64,000 nucleotides of DNA. Source: Pseudomonas spelaei (GTDB lineage: Bacteria; Pseudomonadota; Gammaproteobacteria; Pseudomonadales; Pseudomonadaceae). The stretch spans positions 62,001-126,000 of the forward strand of contig NZ_WNNK01000010.1 of NCBI RefSeq assembly GCF_009724245.1, given 5' to 3'. Below, one piece after another: positions 1 to 8,420 of the stretch. The stretch's first letter is position 1; the number at the start of each line of letters is the position of its first letter. The notes under the pieces are model-generated. The model made no database searches, had not been told where the DNA came from, and saw only the letters and a list, made by a program, of their open reading frames with translations. The position numbers were made by a program, and so were the translations under genes.

Positions 1-85
1 GGCGTAGGATTTGTCGAGAAGTCCTATCAGTCACCTGACTAAAGTGTATTCAGACGCTCGGCGGCTCTGTCGGATTCAAAGGCGT

Positions 86-727
86 ATGGATACTATGCGC
101 GCCATGCAAATACCCTACGATCACCCGCTGCTGCTGAGCATCGTCGACGACCTGGCCGTGAAAGGCTGGTCGCAGCAGAACATCTTCCTGCCCGAGGGTC
201 TGACCCTCGAACTGGCGGCTGAGTGCCATAAACGCGCCGCCGAAGGGGAATTGGCACCGGCGGCGGTTGGGCGCGGGCCGTTCCAGGAGATTCGCGAGGG
301 GATTCGGGGCGACCATATTCAGTGGCTGGAGCCCGGCGAGGCTGCAATTTGTGACACCTATCTGAACCTGATGGACAGTCTGCGGCTGGCAATGAACCGT
401 GGTCTGTTCCTGGGCCTGGAGGATTTTGAAAGCCACTTCGCGATGTACCCGCCGGGGGCGTTTTACCTCAAGCACGTCGACCGCTTTCGCGATGATGACC
501 GGCGCATGGTCTCGGCGGTGGTCTACCTGAACGATGCGTGGCTGCCTGAGCACGGTGGCCAGTTGCGTATGTACCTCAAGGACAACGTTGAATACGATGT
601 GGTGCCCACGGGCGGTTGCCTGGTGGTGTTCCTGTCGGGGGAAGTGCCCCACGAAGTCCTGCCCGCCACCCGTGAACGCCTGTCCTTGACGGGCTGGTTT
701 CGCCGACGGGGTAACGAGCCGTTTTAA
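86..727 (+). CDS. 2-oxoglutarate/Fe(II)-dependent oxygenase family protein
   Basis: This 213-residue protein looks like a prolyl-4-hydroxylase-type 2OG-Fe(II) oxygenase. The double-stranded beta-helix ligands are visible: H130 and D132 in a KHVDRF motif, H189 in VPHEV, and R198 in RERLS, the usual 2-oxoglutarate-binding arginine. The frame stays open upstream to a TTG at position 11, but ATG at 86 follows AAAGG and fits the family length better; ATGs at 95 and 104 are alternatives. The substrate cannot be read from sequence. It ends 2 bases before the next gene, so the two are probably co-transcribed. Confidence 0.82.
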   Translation: MDTMRAMQIPYDHPLLLSIVDDLAVKGWSQQNIFLPEGLTLELAAECHKRAAEGELAPAAVGRGPFQEIREGIRGDHIQWLEPGEAAICDTYLNLMDSLRLAMNRGLFLGLEDFESHFAMYPPGAFYLKHVDRFRDDDRRMVSAVVYLNDAWLPEHGGQLRMYLKDNVEYDVVPTGGCLVVFLSGEVPHEVLPATRERLSLTGWFRRRGNEPF

Positions 728-729
728 TC

Positions 730-1224
730 ATGGAAAAAATTCTGATCAGTCGCTGCCTGCTCGGACACCGAGTGCGCTACGACGGCGGGGCCAGCGGGCC
801 GTTTGATCAACTGGCGGCCTGGCAGGCCCAAGGTCGAGTCATCGCGGTGTGCCCGGAAGTGGCCGGTGGCTTGCCGACGCCACGACCGTCTGCCGAGATT
901 CCGGGCGGGCAGGGGATCGATGTCTGGGAAGGCCGCGCACAGGTGATGACGGCTGCAGGTGAAGATTTCAGCGAAGCCTTCCTCGACGGCGCCCGTCAGG
1001 CGTTGGCATTGGTGCAGCGCCACAACATCCGCATTGCTGTGCTCAAGGCCAATAGCCCGTCATGCGGCAACCTGCTGACCTATGACGGCACGTTCAGCGG
1101 GGTGAAGGTCAGCGGCGAAGGAGTGACGGCGGCGCTGCTCAAGCGCCACGGGGTGTTGGTGTTCAGTGAACTGGAGCTGCCAGAGGCGGCAACTGCCTTG
1201 GCACAACTCTCAAATCCGACCTAG
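730..1224 (+). CDS. DUF523 (TudS-like) protein
   Basis: The 164-residue protein matches the DUF523/YbbK family. Members named TudS are thiouracil desulfurases with a [4Fe-4S] cluster held by three cysteines. The three expected cysteines are present: C9 in SRCLLG, C41 in CPEVAGG, and C112 in NSPSCG. The likely role is removing sulfur from thiolated uracil or a similar compound, or another Fe-S-dependent desulfuration; the exact substrate is inferred. The start is 2 bases after the stop of the oxygenase gene, which suggests translational coupling. Confidence 0.85.
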   Translation: MEKILISRCLLGHRVRYDGGASGPFDQLAAWQAQGRVIAVCPEVAGGLPTPRPSAEIPGGQGIDVWEGRAQVMTAAGEDFSEAFLDGARQALALVQRHNIRIAVLKANSPSCGNLLTYDGTFSGVKVSGEGVTAALLKRHGVLVFSELELPEAATALAQLSNPT

Positions 1225-1230
1225 ATCAAA

Positions 1231-1302
1231 TGTGGGAGCTGGCTTGCCTGCGATAGCGGCGTGGCAGTCACCACCGTTATCGCAGGCAAGCCAGCTCCCA
1301 CA
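1231..1302. repeat. Paired REP element (REPIN-like)
   Basis: Two inverted copies of a 25-base REP core (left arm 1231-1255, right arm 1278-1302) flank a short spacer. They lie between the convergent TudS-like and binding-protein genes. Confidence 0.9.
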
Positions 1303-1315
1303 TTGACCGAGTCGC

Positions 1316-2095
1316 TTACTGAACCTTCGCCACCGGCTTGCTCGCATCCATTCCAAACCATTTTTCCGACAAGGCCGTCAGCCGGCCATCGGCCTTCACG
1401 CGTTGCAACGCCTTGTCCAGGCTGGCCTTGAACGCCGGATTACCCTTCTGGAACGGAATCGCCAGGCTCAAGGTTGGACCGAGCGCCGCCCCTTCCTTCA
1501 CCGGTAACTGGCTGTCGCGGATCGCATAAGGAATCAGCAAACGATCACTGATGGCCGCATCAATCTGCTGCTCGGCCACGTCCTTGATTGGCTGCTTGGC
1601 ATCGGGATAACTGCGCAGGTCCACGCCGTTAGCGGTGCGCGCCTGCTCGACAAACTGACTGCCTTGCGCCACGCCCAATGCCTTGCCCTTGAGTGCTTCG
1701 AAGCTGGCCAGCGGGCGTTTCTCTTGCTTGCGCACAATCAACTGCGCGTTGGAGTAGCTGTAGGGCTCACTGAAATCGAACCGATCCTGCAGTTCAGGAG
1801 TCATAGCGATATGGTTGATCGCCACGTCGTACCTGCCGCTTTCCACACCGGGCAGCAAGTCGGTGCCATCAATGGTGACGAAGGAGGCGCGTACGTCCAT
1901 CTCCTTGGCCAGCAACTCACCCAGTTCCACTTCAAAGCCTGTGAGTTTGTCGCCTTCCTTGAAGTTGAACGGTGGCGTGTTGGCTTCCAGGGCGATACGC
2001 AATTCACCGCGATCAAACACATCGTCGATCAATTCGGCGTAAGCCAAGGGGCTCACAAGGGGAAGCAAAAGTAACAGGCCAGGCAGAAACCGCAT
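1316..2095 (-). CDS. Amino-acid-type ABC transporter periplasmic binding protein
   Basis: A 259-residue family 3 solute-binding protein (SBP_bac_3/HisJ-like). The N-terminus is a signal peptide of about 20 residues ending at the cleavage motif LAYA. The mature part has the family pattern, with GELRIALEANTPPF, a LTGFEVELGELLAKEM segment, and a C-terminal ALSEKWFG. A GTG at 2101 also opens the frame, but ATG at 2095 sits five bases after AGGAG and is preferred. No permease or ATPase gene adjoins it, so it may serve a transporter coded elsewhere or act as a lone sensor. The ligand is unknown. Confidence 0.85.
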   Translation of the reverse strand: MRFLPGLLLLLPLVSPLAYAELIDDVFDRGELRIALEANTPPFNFKEGDKLTGFEVELGELLAKEMDVRASFVTIDGTDLLPGVESGRYDVAINHIAMTPELQDRFDFSEPYSYSNAQLIVRKQEKRPLASFEALKGKALGVAQGSQFVEQARTANGVDLRSYPDAKQPIKDVAEQQIDAAISDRLLIPYAIRDSQLPVKEGAALGPTLSLAIPFQKGNPAFKASLDKALQRVKADGRLTALSEKWFGMDASKPVAKVQ

Positions 2096-2230
2096 GGTCA
2101 CTCCTAAAGAATTCTAATGAGCGAGATGCCGTTCCGGCCCGCTTTGCTATGGTGTTGAGTGCCGTTGGACAGCAATTTGTCGTGAAGTTGTCATAACCCT
2201 ACAGATTTCACCGAAAAACTGGAGAAGCGA

Positions 2231-2671
2231 ATGAAAGCCTTTTTGTCTCATGTCACCCTGGCCAGCCTGCTGCTGGGTGCTTCGATGCTGGCAACTGCCG
2301 CTGACGGTATCCCCCGCAGCGCTCCGCCGGAAGGTGCCAAAGTATTTATCGTCTCGCCGAAAGACGGCGCTACGGTCGATAAAACCTTCACCGTGAAATT
2401 CGGCATGGAAGGCCTGAAGCTGGCGCCGGCCACCGACCAGACCCCAGGCACCGGTCACCACCACCTGTTGATAGACCAGAAAGCACTGCCGGACGCCAGC
2501 GTGCCCATCCCGGCCACCGACACCGTGATCCACTACGGCAAGGCCCAGACCGAAACCGAATTGACCCTCTCCCCGGGCAAGCACACCTTGCAACTGGTGG
2601 CCGGGGACAAGCTGCACATGCAGTTCAACCCGACTGTAGCGTCGAAAGTCATCACGGTTAACGTCAAGTAA
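2231..2671 (+). CDS. DUF4399 periplasmic protein
   Basis: A 146-residue secreted protein. Residues 1-23 form a signal peptide cleaved near ATAA. The mature part is a single DUF4399 domain with a GTGHHHLLID motif and a C-terminal beta-rich segment (LSPGKHTLQLVAGD). The histidine cluster suggests metal binding, but the family has no agreed function that I know of. GGAG lies 8 bases before the ATG. It diverges from the binding-protein gene and ends just before a bidirectional terminator shared with serA. Confidence 0.82.
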   Translation: MKAFLSHVTLASLLLGASMLATAADGIPRSAPPEGAKVFIVSPKDGATVDKTFTVKFGMEGLKLAPATDQTPGTGHHHLLIDQKALPDASVPIPATDTVIHYGKAQTETELTLSPGKHTLQLVAGDKLHMQFNPTVASKVITVNVK

Positions 2672-2684
2672 GATTTGTTCAGAC

Positions 2685-2717
2685 GTAAAAAAGGGAGACC
2701 CGAGGGTCTCCCTTTTT
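2685..2717. terminator. Bidirectional rho-independent terminator
   Basis: GGGAGACC and GGTCTCCC form an 8-bp perfect stem around a CGAG loop. An A-run lies on one side and a T-run on the other, so it can stop both the DUF4399 and serA transcripts. Confidence 0.9.
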
Positions 2718-2734
2718 CGTGGACGCTTGAAACC

Positions 2735-3964
2735 TTAGAACAACACGCGGCTACGGATAGTGCCGTTGATGTGCTGCAGCTTCTCTTGCGCCAGGTCCGA
2801 GTACTCGGCGTCTACGTCGATAACCACGTAGCCGACTTTCTCGTTGGTCTGCAGGAACTGACCGGAAATGTTGATGCCGTTTTCCGCGAAGACCTTGTTG
2901 ATCTCCATCATCACACCCGGAATGTTCTGGTGGATGTGCAGCAGACGGTGCTTGCCAGGGTGAGCCGGCAGCGCCACTTCCGGGAAGTTGACCGAGGACA
3001 CCGACGTACCATTGTCGCTGTACTTGACCAGTTTCTCCGACACTTCCAGGCCAATGTTGGCTTGGGCTTCAGCGGTGGAACCGCCGATGTGCGGGGTCAG
3101 GATCACGTTGTCCAGGCCACGCAGCGGGCTTTCGAAGATGTCGTCGTTGGAGCGAGGCTCCACCGGGAACACGTCGATGGCGGCGCCGATCAGGTGTTTG
3201 TCCTTGATCGCGTTGGCCAGGGCGTCCAACTCGACCACGGTACCGCGAGCGGCGTTGATCAGGATCCCGCCTTTCTTGATGGCGCGGATTTCCTTCTCGC
3301 CGATCATCCACTGGGTTTCAGCGGTTTCCGGAACGTGCAGGGTGACGATATCCGACATGCCCAGCAGTTCGGTCAGGCTGGCCACTTGAGTGGCGTTACC
3401 CAAAGGCAGCTTGGTCAGGGTGTCGTAGAAGAACACCTGCATGCCCAGGCCTTCGGCCAGGACCGACAATTGCGTGCCGATCGAGCCGTAACCGACGATA
3501 CCCAGCTTCTTGCCACGGATTTCGAAGGAATTGGCCGCGCTCTTGATCCAGCCGCCACGGTGGCAGGAAGCGTTCTTCTCAGGAATGCCGCGCAACAGCA
3601 GGATCGCCTCGGCCAATACCAGTTCGGCTACGGAACGGGTGTTGGAGTACGGTGCGTTGAACACTGCGATGCCGCGCTCGCGCGCTGCATTGAGGTCGAC
3701 CTGGTTGGTGCCGATGCAGAAACAACCTACAGCGACAAGCTTCTTGGCGTGATCGAAGATTTCTTCGGTCAGCTGAGTGCGGGAGCGAATGCCGATAAAG
3801 TGCGCGTCGGCGATCTTTTCCTTGAGCTGGGCTTCCGGCAGAGAACTGGTGATGTACTCAATGCTGGTGTACCCGGCGGCCTTCAGGACGTCGACGGCCG
3901 ATGGGTGGACGCCTTCCAGAAGAAGGAACTTGATCTTGCTCTTATCGAGAGAAGTCTTGCTCAT
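2735..3964 (-). CDS. serA: D-3-phosphoglycerate dehydrogenase
   Basis: The first enzyme of serine synthesis, oxidising 3-phosphoglycerate to 3-phosphohydroxypyruvate. The 409-residue protein is the E. coli-like form. The Rossmann motif GYGSIG is at 158-163, the catalytic histidine is in LTPHIGGST, and a C-terminal ACT domain begins near RLLHIHQNIPGVM, where serine would bind as feedback inhibitor. The length matches the E. coli enzyme (410). The neighbour on the other side of the promoter region is D-2-hydroxyglutarate dehydrogenase. In Pseudomonas that enzyme is known to recycle the 2-hydroxyglutarate that SerA forms by reducing 2-oxoglutarate. Confidence 0.97.
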   Translation of the reverse strand: MSKTSLDKSKIKFLLLEGVHPSAVDVLKAAGYTSIEYITSSLPEAQLKEKIADAHFIGIRSRTQLTEEIFDHAKKLVAVGCFCIGTNQVDLNAARERGIAVFNAPYSNTRSVAELVLAEAILLLRGIPEKNASCHRGGWIKSAANSFEIRGKKLGIVGYGSIGTQLSVLAEGLGMQVFFYDTLTKLPLGNATQVASLTELLGMSDIVTLHVPETAETQWMIGEKEIRAIKKGGILINAARGTVVELDALANAIKDKHLIGAAIDVFPVEPRSNDDIFESPLRGLDNVILTPHIGGSTAEAQANIGLEVSEKLVKYSDNGTSVSSVNFPEVALPAHPGKHRLLHIHQNIPGVMMEINKVFAENGINISGQFLQTNEKVGYVVIDVDAEYSDLAQEKLQHINGTIRSRVLF

Positions 3965-4077
3965 CTGCGTAAACCTGTATCCCGGAGAAAAATGGCAGGG
4001 AATCGAGCAGTTAGTGCCCTGAATCAGTGCACAAGAGCTGACCCGGACGGCAGGAAAGCCGTCACCGCAGAACGCCC

Positions 4078-4122
4078 TTGGGCTCTGTCCTGCGGGGGCG
4101 GTATGCTAGCATACGTGCCCCG
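4078..4122 (+). promoter_or_regulatory. Putative sigma-70 promoter and palindrome before D2HGDH gene
   Basis: TTGGGC (4078-4083) and TATGCT (4102-4107) with an 18-base spacer resemble a sigma-70 promoter. The -10 box lies inside the perfect 14-bp palindrome GTATGCTAGCATAC (4101-4114). Near-matching GC-rich flanks extend this to 4093-4122. A regulator binding here would compete with RNA polymerase. This is inference from sequence only. Confidence 0.5.
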
Positions 4123-4189
4123 CTAAACACCCATTCCTGCGACGTGAAGCGTTCTCAGGATGACCATGAATTGTTCGAGAGTTCTGTCG

Positions 4190-5584
4190 ATGACCCATCC
4201 TGCCCTGATTGATGAGCTGAAGACCCTGGTTGAGCCTGGCAAGGTCCTGACCGATGCCGACTCCCTGAATGCTTACGGCAAGGACTGGACCAAGCATTTC
4301 GCCCCGGCCCCCGTCGCCATCGTCTTCCCCAAGACCACCGAACAGGTGCAGGCCATAGTCCGTTGGGCTAATGAACACAAGGTGGCGCTGGTGCCGTCCG
4401 GTGGTCGTACCGGGTTGTCAGCCGCCGCTGTTGCCGCCAATGGCGAAGTGGTGGTGTCGTTCGACTACATGAACCAGATCCTCGACGTGAACCTCACCGA
4501 CCGCACCGCCGTGTGCCAGCCGGGCGTGGTCACCAAGCAATTGCAGAACCTGGCCGAAGAAAAGGGCCTGTACTACCCGGTGGACTTCGCCTCGTCCGGC
4601 TCCAGCCAGATTGGCGGCAACATCGGCACCAATGCTGGGGGGATCAAGGTGATTCGCTACGGCATGACCCGCAACTGGGTGGCCGGCATGAAAGTGGTCA
4701 CTGGCAAGGGCGACTTGCTGGAACTGAACAAAGACCTGATCAAGAACGCCACCGGCTACGACCTGCGCCAACTGTTTATCGGCGCCGAAGGCACCCTGGG
4801 TTTTGTGGTCGAAGCGACCATGCGCCTGGACCGCGCGCCGAAAAACCTCACCGCGATGGTCCTCGGCACCGCCGACTTTGATTCGATCATGCCGGTGCTG
4901 CACGCCTTCCAGAGCAAGCTGGACCTGACCGCTTTCGAGTTCTTCTCCGACAAGGCCCTGGCCAAGGTCCTCGCCCGTGGCGACGTGCCGGCGCCATTTG
5001 AATCCGAATGCCCGTTCTACGCGCTGCTGGAATTCGAAGCGACCACTGAAGAAGTGGCCAACCATGCCCTGGAAACCTTTGAGCACTGTGTCGAGCAAGG
5101 CTGGGTGCTGGACGGTGTGATGAGCCAGAGCGAAACCCAGCTGCACAACCTGTGGAAGCTGCGTGAGTACATCTCCGAGACTATTTCCCACTGGACCCCG
5201 TACAAGAACGACATTTCGGTGACCGTGTCGAAAGTGCCGGCTTTCCTGAAGGAAATCGACGCTATCGTCGGCGAATACTACCCGGACTTCGAAATCGTTT
5301 GGTTCGGCCACATCGGTGATGGCAACCTGCACTTGAACATCCTCAAGCCGGATAACTTGTCCAAGGACGAGTTCTTCGCCAAATGTGCCACCGTCAACAA
5401 GTGGGTATTCGAAACCGTCGAGAAGTACAACGGTTCGATCTCTGCTGAGCACGGTGTGGGCATGACCAAGCGCGATTACCTGACTTACAGCCGTTCCCCG
5501 GTTGAAATTGAATACATGAAGGCAGTGAAGGCGGTGTTCGACCCCAACGGGATCATGAACCCGGGCAAGATCTTCGCTGTTTAA
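4190..5584 (+). CDS. D-2-hydroxyglutarate dehydrogenase, FAD-linked
   Basis: A 464-residue FAD-binding oxidase of the GlcD/D2HGDH type. The PCMH FAD domain is in the N-terminal half (VPSGGRTGLSAAAV, GGNIGTNAGG). The C-terminal oxidase domain has the metal-site motifs WFGHIGDGNLHLN and SAEHGVGMTKRDYL. Its position opposite serA matches the pair described in Pseudomonas, where it oxidises D-2-hydroxyglutarate produced by SerA and so pulls serine synthesis forward. ATG at 4190 is chosen; the ATG at 4160 has AGG directly against it and adds ten residues absent from the usual family start. D-lactate dehydrogenase is the alternative but is less likely in this context. Confidence 0.88.
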   Translation: MTHPALIDELKTLVEPGKVLTDADSLNAYGKDWTKHFAPAPVAIVFPKTTEQVQAIVRWANEHKVALVPSGGRTGLSAAAVAANGEVVVSFDYMNQILDVNLTDRTAVCQPGVVTKQLQNLAEEKGLYYPVDFASSGSSQIGGNIGTNAGGIKVIRYGMTRNWVAGMKVVTGKGDLLELNKDLIKNATGYDLRQLFIGAEGTLGFVVEATMRLDRAPKNLTAMVLGTADFDSIMPVLHAFQSKLDLTAFEFFSDKALAKVLARGDVPAPFESECPFYALLEFEATTEEVANHALETFEHCVEQGWVLDGVMSQSETQLHNLWKLREYISETISHWTPYKNDISVTVSKVPAFLKEIDAIVGEYYPDFEIVWFGHIGDGNLHLNILKPDNLSKDEFFAKCATVNKWVFETVEKYNGSISAEHGVGMTKRDYLTYSRSPVEIEYMKAVKAVFDPNGIMNPGKIFAV

Positions 5585-5608
5585 CGGTCACGCCAGAGGA
5601 GTCGGTCA

Positions 5609-6274
5609 ATGAGCTATCAGCACAAGTATGTCGACGGGACCAACATCCACTTTCCCCTGGGAAAAGTGGTGTGCATTGGGCGCAACTACGCCGAACACGC
5701 CAAGGAACTGGACAATCCGGTGCCTACCGAGCCCCTGCTGTTCATCAAGCCGGGCAGCTGTGTGGTGGCGCTGGAAGGTGGTTTCACCATTCCGACCGAA
5801 CGCGGTTCGGTGCATTACGAAGCGGAAATCGCGGTGCTGATCGGCAAGCCGCTGTCCACCAAGCCCAGCCGTGAAGAAGTGCTGGATGCTATCTCCGGTT
5901 TCGCCCCGGCCCTGGATTTGACCCTGCGCGACAAGCAGGCCGAGCTCAAGGCCAAGGGCCTGCCGTGGGAGATCGCCAAGTCCTTCGACGGTGCGGCAGT
6001 GATTGCCCCCTTCGTGGTGGGCAGCACCTTCCCGGACCTGACCGACATCGGCATTCGCCTGACCATCAATGGCGAAGTGCGCCAGGACGGTAACAGCGCA
6101 ATCATGCTCAACCCGATCATCCCGATGATCCAGCACATGGCCGGCTGCTTCTCGTTGCAGGCCGGTGATGTGATCCTGACCGGCACGCCGGTGGGTGTGG
6201 GGCCGCTGGATGTCGGTGATGAACTGGTGTTGGAATTGCCGGGTGTGAGCCGCTTCGAAAGCAGCGTTCGCTAA
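5609..6274 (+). CDS. Fumarylacetoacetate hydrolase family protein
   Basis: A 221-residue single-domain FAH-fold enzyme, similar to YcgM/FAHD1-type acylpyruvases and oxaloacetate decarboxylases. Visible family features are CIGRNYAEHAKEL near the N-terminus, HYEAEIAVLIGKPL with the metal-binding acidic residues, and DVILTGTPVGVGPL near the C-terminus. It follows the D-2-hydroxyglutarate dehydrogenase gene by 24 bases with GAGGAG before its ATG, so the two are likely one operon. The substrate is not certain; hydrolysis of an acylpyruvate or decarboxylation of oxaloacetate would fit 2-oxo-acid housekeeping. Confidence 0.87.
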   Translation: MSYQHKYVDGTNIHFPLGKVVCIGRNYAEHAKELDNPVPTEPLLFIKPGSCVVALEGGFTIPTERGSVHYEAEIAVLIGKPLSTKPSREEVLDAISGFAPALDLTLRDKQAELKAKGLPWEIAKSFDGAAVIAPFVVGSTFPDLTDIGIRLTINGEVRQDGNSAIMLNPIIPMIQHMAGCFSLQAGDVILTGTPVGVGPLDVGDELVLELPGVSRFESSVR

Positions 6275-6289
6275 CCCGACGCGGTCAAT

Positions 6290-6330
6290 GTGGGAGCGAG
6301 CAAGTCGAATCGTCGCACCGCCGCTCCCAC
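6290..6330. repeat. Variant REP element with distinct core
   Basis: The ends GTGGGAGCG and CGCTCCCAC pair, but the inside (from 6301) carries CAAGTCGAATCGTCG instead of the usual core. A 22-base piece of this core recurs at 28834-28855. Confidence 0.75.
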
Positions 6331-6464
6331 ATTGTTTTGCGTGTACCTGTAGAGGTCTGTTTGCATTTTTTTCACACGCCATCCGGATAATCGGCCGCCT
6401 CCTGCGCGCGGGTTTGTTGATCCTGTGCTATCCCCTATAGCTGACTTTCTGGAAAGCTCTCCCA

Positions 6465-7394
6465 ATGGCCGTGTCCGTTCCCACCTCTAAGCCCGCTCGT
6501 CGTTCACGTTTCTTCATGCGCTGGTACTCCTGGCTGTTGCTTGTCGGGGTGATTACCTACGGTGTTTCCTGGCTGATGCATTGGGACGATCGCGGCGTGT
6601 TGTGGGTTGAGGAGCATTTCGAAACGCCGACGGAGCGCCAGGAGAGTGTCTGGCTCCCGGATTACCATGCCGTGATTGATGCCAAGCTGCTGCCCGGCAT
6701 GGAAAAGGACGAAGCCTCGGACCTGACCTACAACCCGCAGACCAAAACCCTGTTCTCGGTCATGGGCAAGAATCCATTCCTGGTGGAGTTGACCCTGCAA
6801 GGCGACGTGCTGCGCAAGATGCCGCTGGTGGGCTGGAACAACCCGGAAGGCGTGACAGTGATGGAGAATGGCGTGATGGCCATTGTCGATGAGCGCATGC
6901 ATACCCTGACCCTGGTCAAGGTTGACGCCAGCACTCAGCAACTGACGTTCGCCGATTTCCCGACCTACGACCTTGGCCCTTCCAAGAACCAGAACAAAGC
7001 CTTTGAAGCTGTAGCCTGGGACAAGCGAAACCAGCAGTTGGTGTTGGGCGAAGAGCGTCCGCCGGCCTTGTTCACCTGGAAAAGCGACGGCAGCCAGACG
7101 CTGGCCGGCGACAAGCAAAAGCAGCCCAGCGATGAGCTGGACATGCGCAACCTATCGGCACTGAGCATCGACCCGCGCACCGGCCATATGCTGGCGTTGT
7201 CGGCCGACTCACACTTGCTGCTGGAGCTGGATGAGAAAGGCCAGCAAGTCAGCTTCATGGTCCTGCTGGGCGGTTTCAACGGCCTGAAAAACACCATTCC
7301 TCGAGCGGAAGGGGTGACCATGGACGAGAACGGCACGTTGTATATGGTCAGTGAGCCGAACCTGTTTTATCGCTTCGAGAAGCAGAAACAGTAG
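6465..7394 (+). CDS. SdiA-regulated domain protein (copy 1)
   Basis: A 309-residue protein of the SdiA-regulated family, predicted as a beta-propeller-like esterase/phytase-like fold anchored by one N-terminal membrane segment (about residues 19-40, WYSWLLLVGVITYGVSWL). The repeated blade-type motifs include ASDLTYNPQTKTLFSV, EGVTVMENG and LSALSIDPRTGHMLALS. Its close paralog follows 117 bases downstream on the same strand, and both end in a VSEPNLFYRF/VF tail. The function is unknown; the family name comes from an E. coli gene reported under SdiA control. Confidence 0.8.
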   Translation: MAVSVPTSKPARRSRFFMRWYSWLLLVGVITYGVSWLMHWDDRGVLWVEEHFETPTERQESVWLPDYHAVIDAKLLPGMEKDEASDLTYNPQTKTLFSVMGKNPFLVELTLQGDVLRKMPLVGWNNPEGVTVMENGVMAIVDERMHTLTLVKVDASTQQLTFADFPTYDLGPSKNQNKAFEAVAWDKRNQQLVLGEERPPALFTWKSDGSQTLAGDKQKQPSDELDMRNLSALSIDPRTGHMLALSADSHLLLELDEKGQQVSFMVLLGGFNGLKNTIPRAEGVTMDENGTLYMVSEPNLFYRFEKQKQ

Positions 7395-7511
7395 ACCGAT
7401 TACGTCAGATAGTTCTCTGTCTGCGGCATCGACCAGACACCAGGGGCGTTTAAGTTTAAATTCATGCGGGTGTGATATTCATTCGCCAGTTTTTACCTTG
7501 AGCCTCCATTG

Positions 7512-8420
7512 ATGCGCCGACTTGCCCGTCCCAAACCCGCCTTTTTTATTCTTCTGTTGATCGCCCTGGTTACCGTCGGGGTGGTCGCGCAGCAATTTCG
7601 TCTGTTCGAACGTGCCTGGTTCAACTGGCAAGTCTGGCGTCATCCGGCTGATGAGCGTTCCATTGGGCTCGCGGACTATCACGTGGTGTTGGAAGCGCAG
7701 GTGATCGATGGTCTGGACGATGACGTCTCGGCCCTGACCTATGATCCAGTGCGTAATAGCCTGTTCACCGTGACCAACAAGAATGCCGAGCTGATCGAGT
7801 TGTCCCTGGACGGCAAGCTCCTGCGGCGCATCCCGCTGATCGGGTTTGGCGATGCCGAAGCGGTGGAGTTCATCAGTGAAGACACCTATGTCATCAGTGA
7901 TGAGCGTGAGCAGCGGCTGATCAAGATCCATCTGGAAGAGGGCACACAGTTCCTCGACATCGCCGATGCCGAACAAATGACCCTCGGCGTACACCTGAGT
8001 GGCAACAAAGGCTTTGAAGGCCTGGCCTATGACTCGGTGGGCAAGCGCCTGTTTGTCGCCAAGGAACGGGACCCGATGTTGATCTACGAAGTGCACGGTT
8101 TTCCTCACTTCAAGCCAGAAAAAACCTACTCGGTGCACGTCGTCAACAACCCCAAGCGCGATGCCGGGTTGTTTGTCCGCGACCTGTCCAGCCTGCAATA
8201 CGATGAGCGCAGCGGCCATTTACTGGCACTGTCCGATGAGTCGTTCCTGGTGCTGGAACTGGATATCGACGGTCGTCCCTTGAGCAGTCTGTCCCTGCTC
8301 AAGGGTCGCCATGGCCTGAGCAAGCGTGTGCCTCAGGCCGAAGGGATTGCGATGGACAACGATGGCACGTTGTATCTGGTCAGCGAGCCGAACCTGTTCT
8401 ATGTGTTCAAGAAGCCTTGA
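7512..8420 (+). CDS. SdiA-regulated domain protein (copy 2)
   Basis: A 302-residue paralog of the preceding gene. It has an N-terminal membrane segment (FFILLLIALVTVGVVAQQF), then the same propeller-like pattern (VSALTYDPVRNSLFTVTN, LSSLQYDERSGHLLALSDES) and the same VSEPNLFY ending. A TTG at 7509 also opens the frame, but the ATG at 7512 is the natural start. The gene ends one base before the stop of the convergent aaaA gene, leaving no room for a terminator between them. It most likely arose by tandem duplication followed by divergence. Confidence 0.8.
   Translation: MRRLARPKPAFFILLLIALVTVGVVAQQFRLFERAWFNWQVWRHPADERSIGLADYHVVLEAQVIDGLDDDVSALTYDPVRNSLFTVTNKNAELIELSLDGKLLRRIPLIGFGDAEAVEFISEDTYVISDEREQRLIKIHLEEGTQFLDIADAEQMTLGVHLSGNKGFEGLAYDSVGKRLFVAKERDPMLIYEVHGFPHFKPEKTYSVHVVNNPKRDAGLFVRDLSSLQYDERSGHLLALSDESFLVLELDIDGRPLSSLSLLKGRHGLSKRVPQAEGIAMDNDGTLYLVSEPNLFYVFKKP

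Noticed and set aside
2675..4126. 483-residue plus-strand frame opposite serA
   Set aside because: It is a reverse-strand shadow of serA with the terminator at its start.
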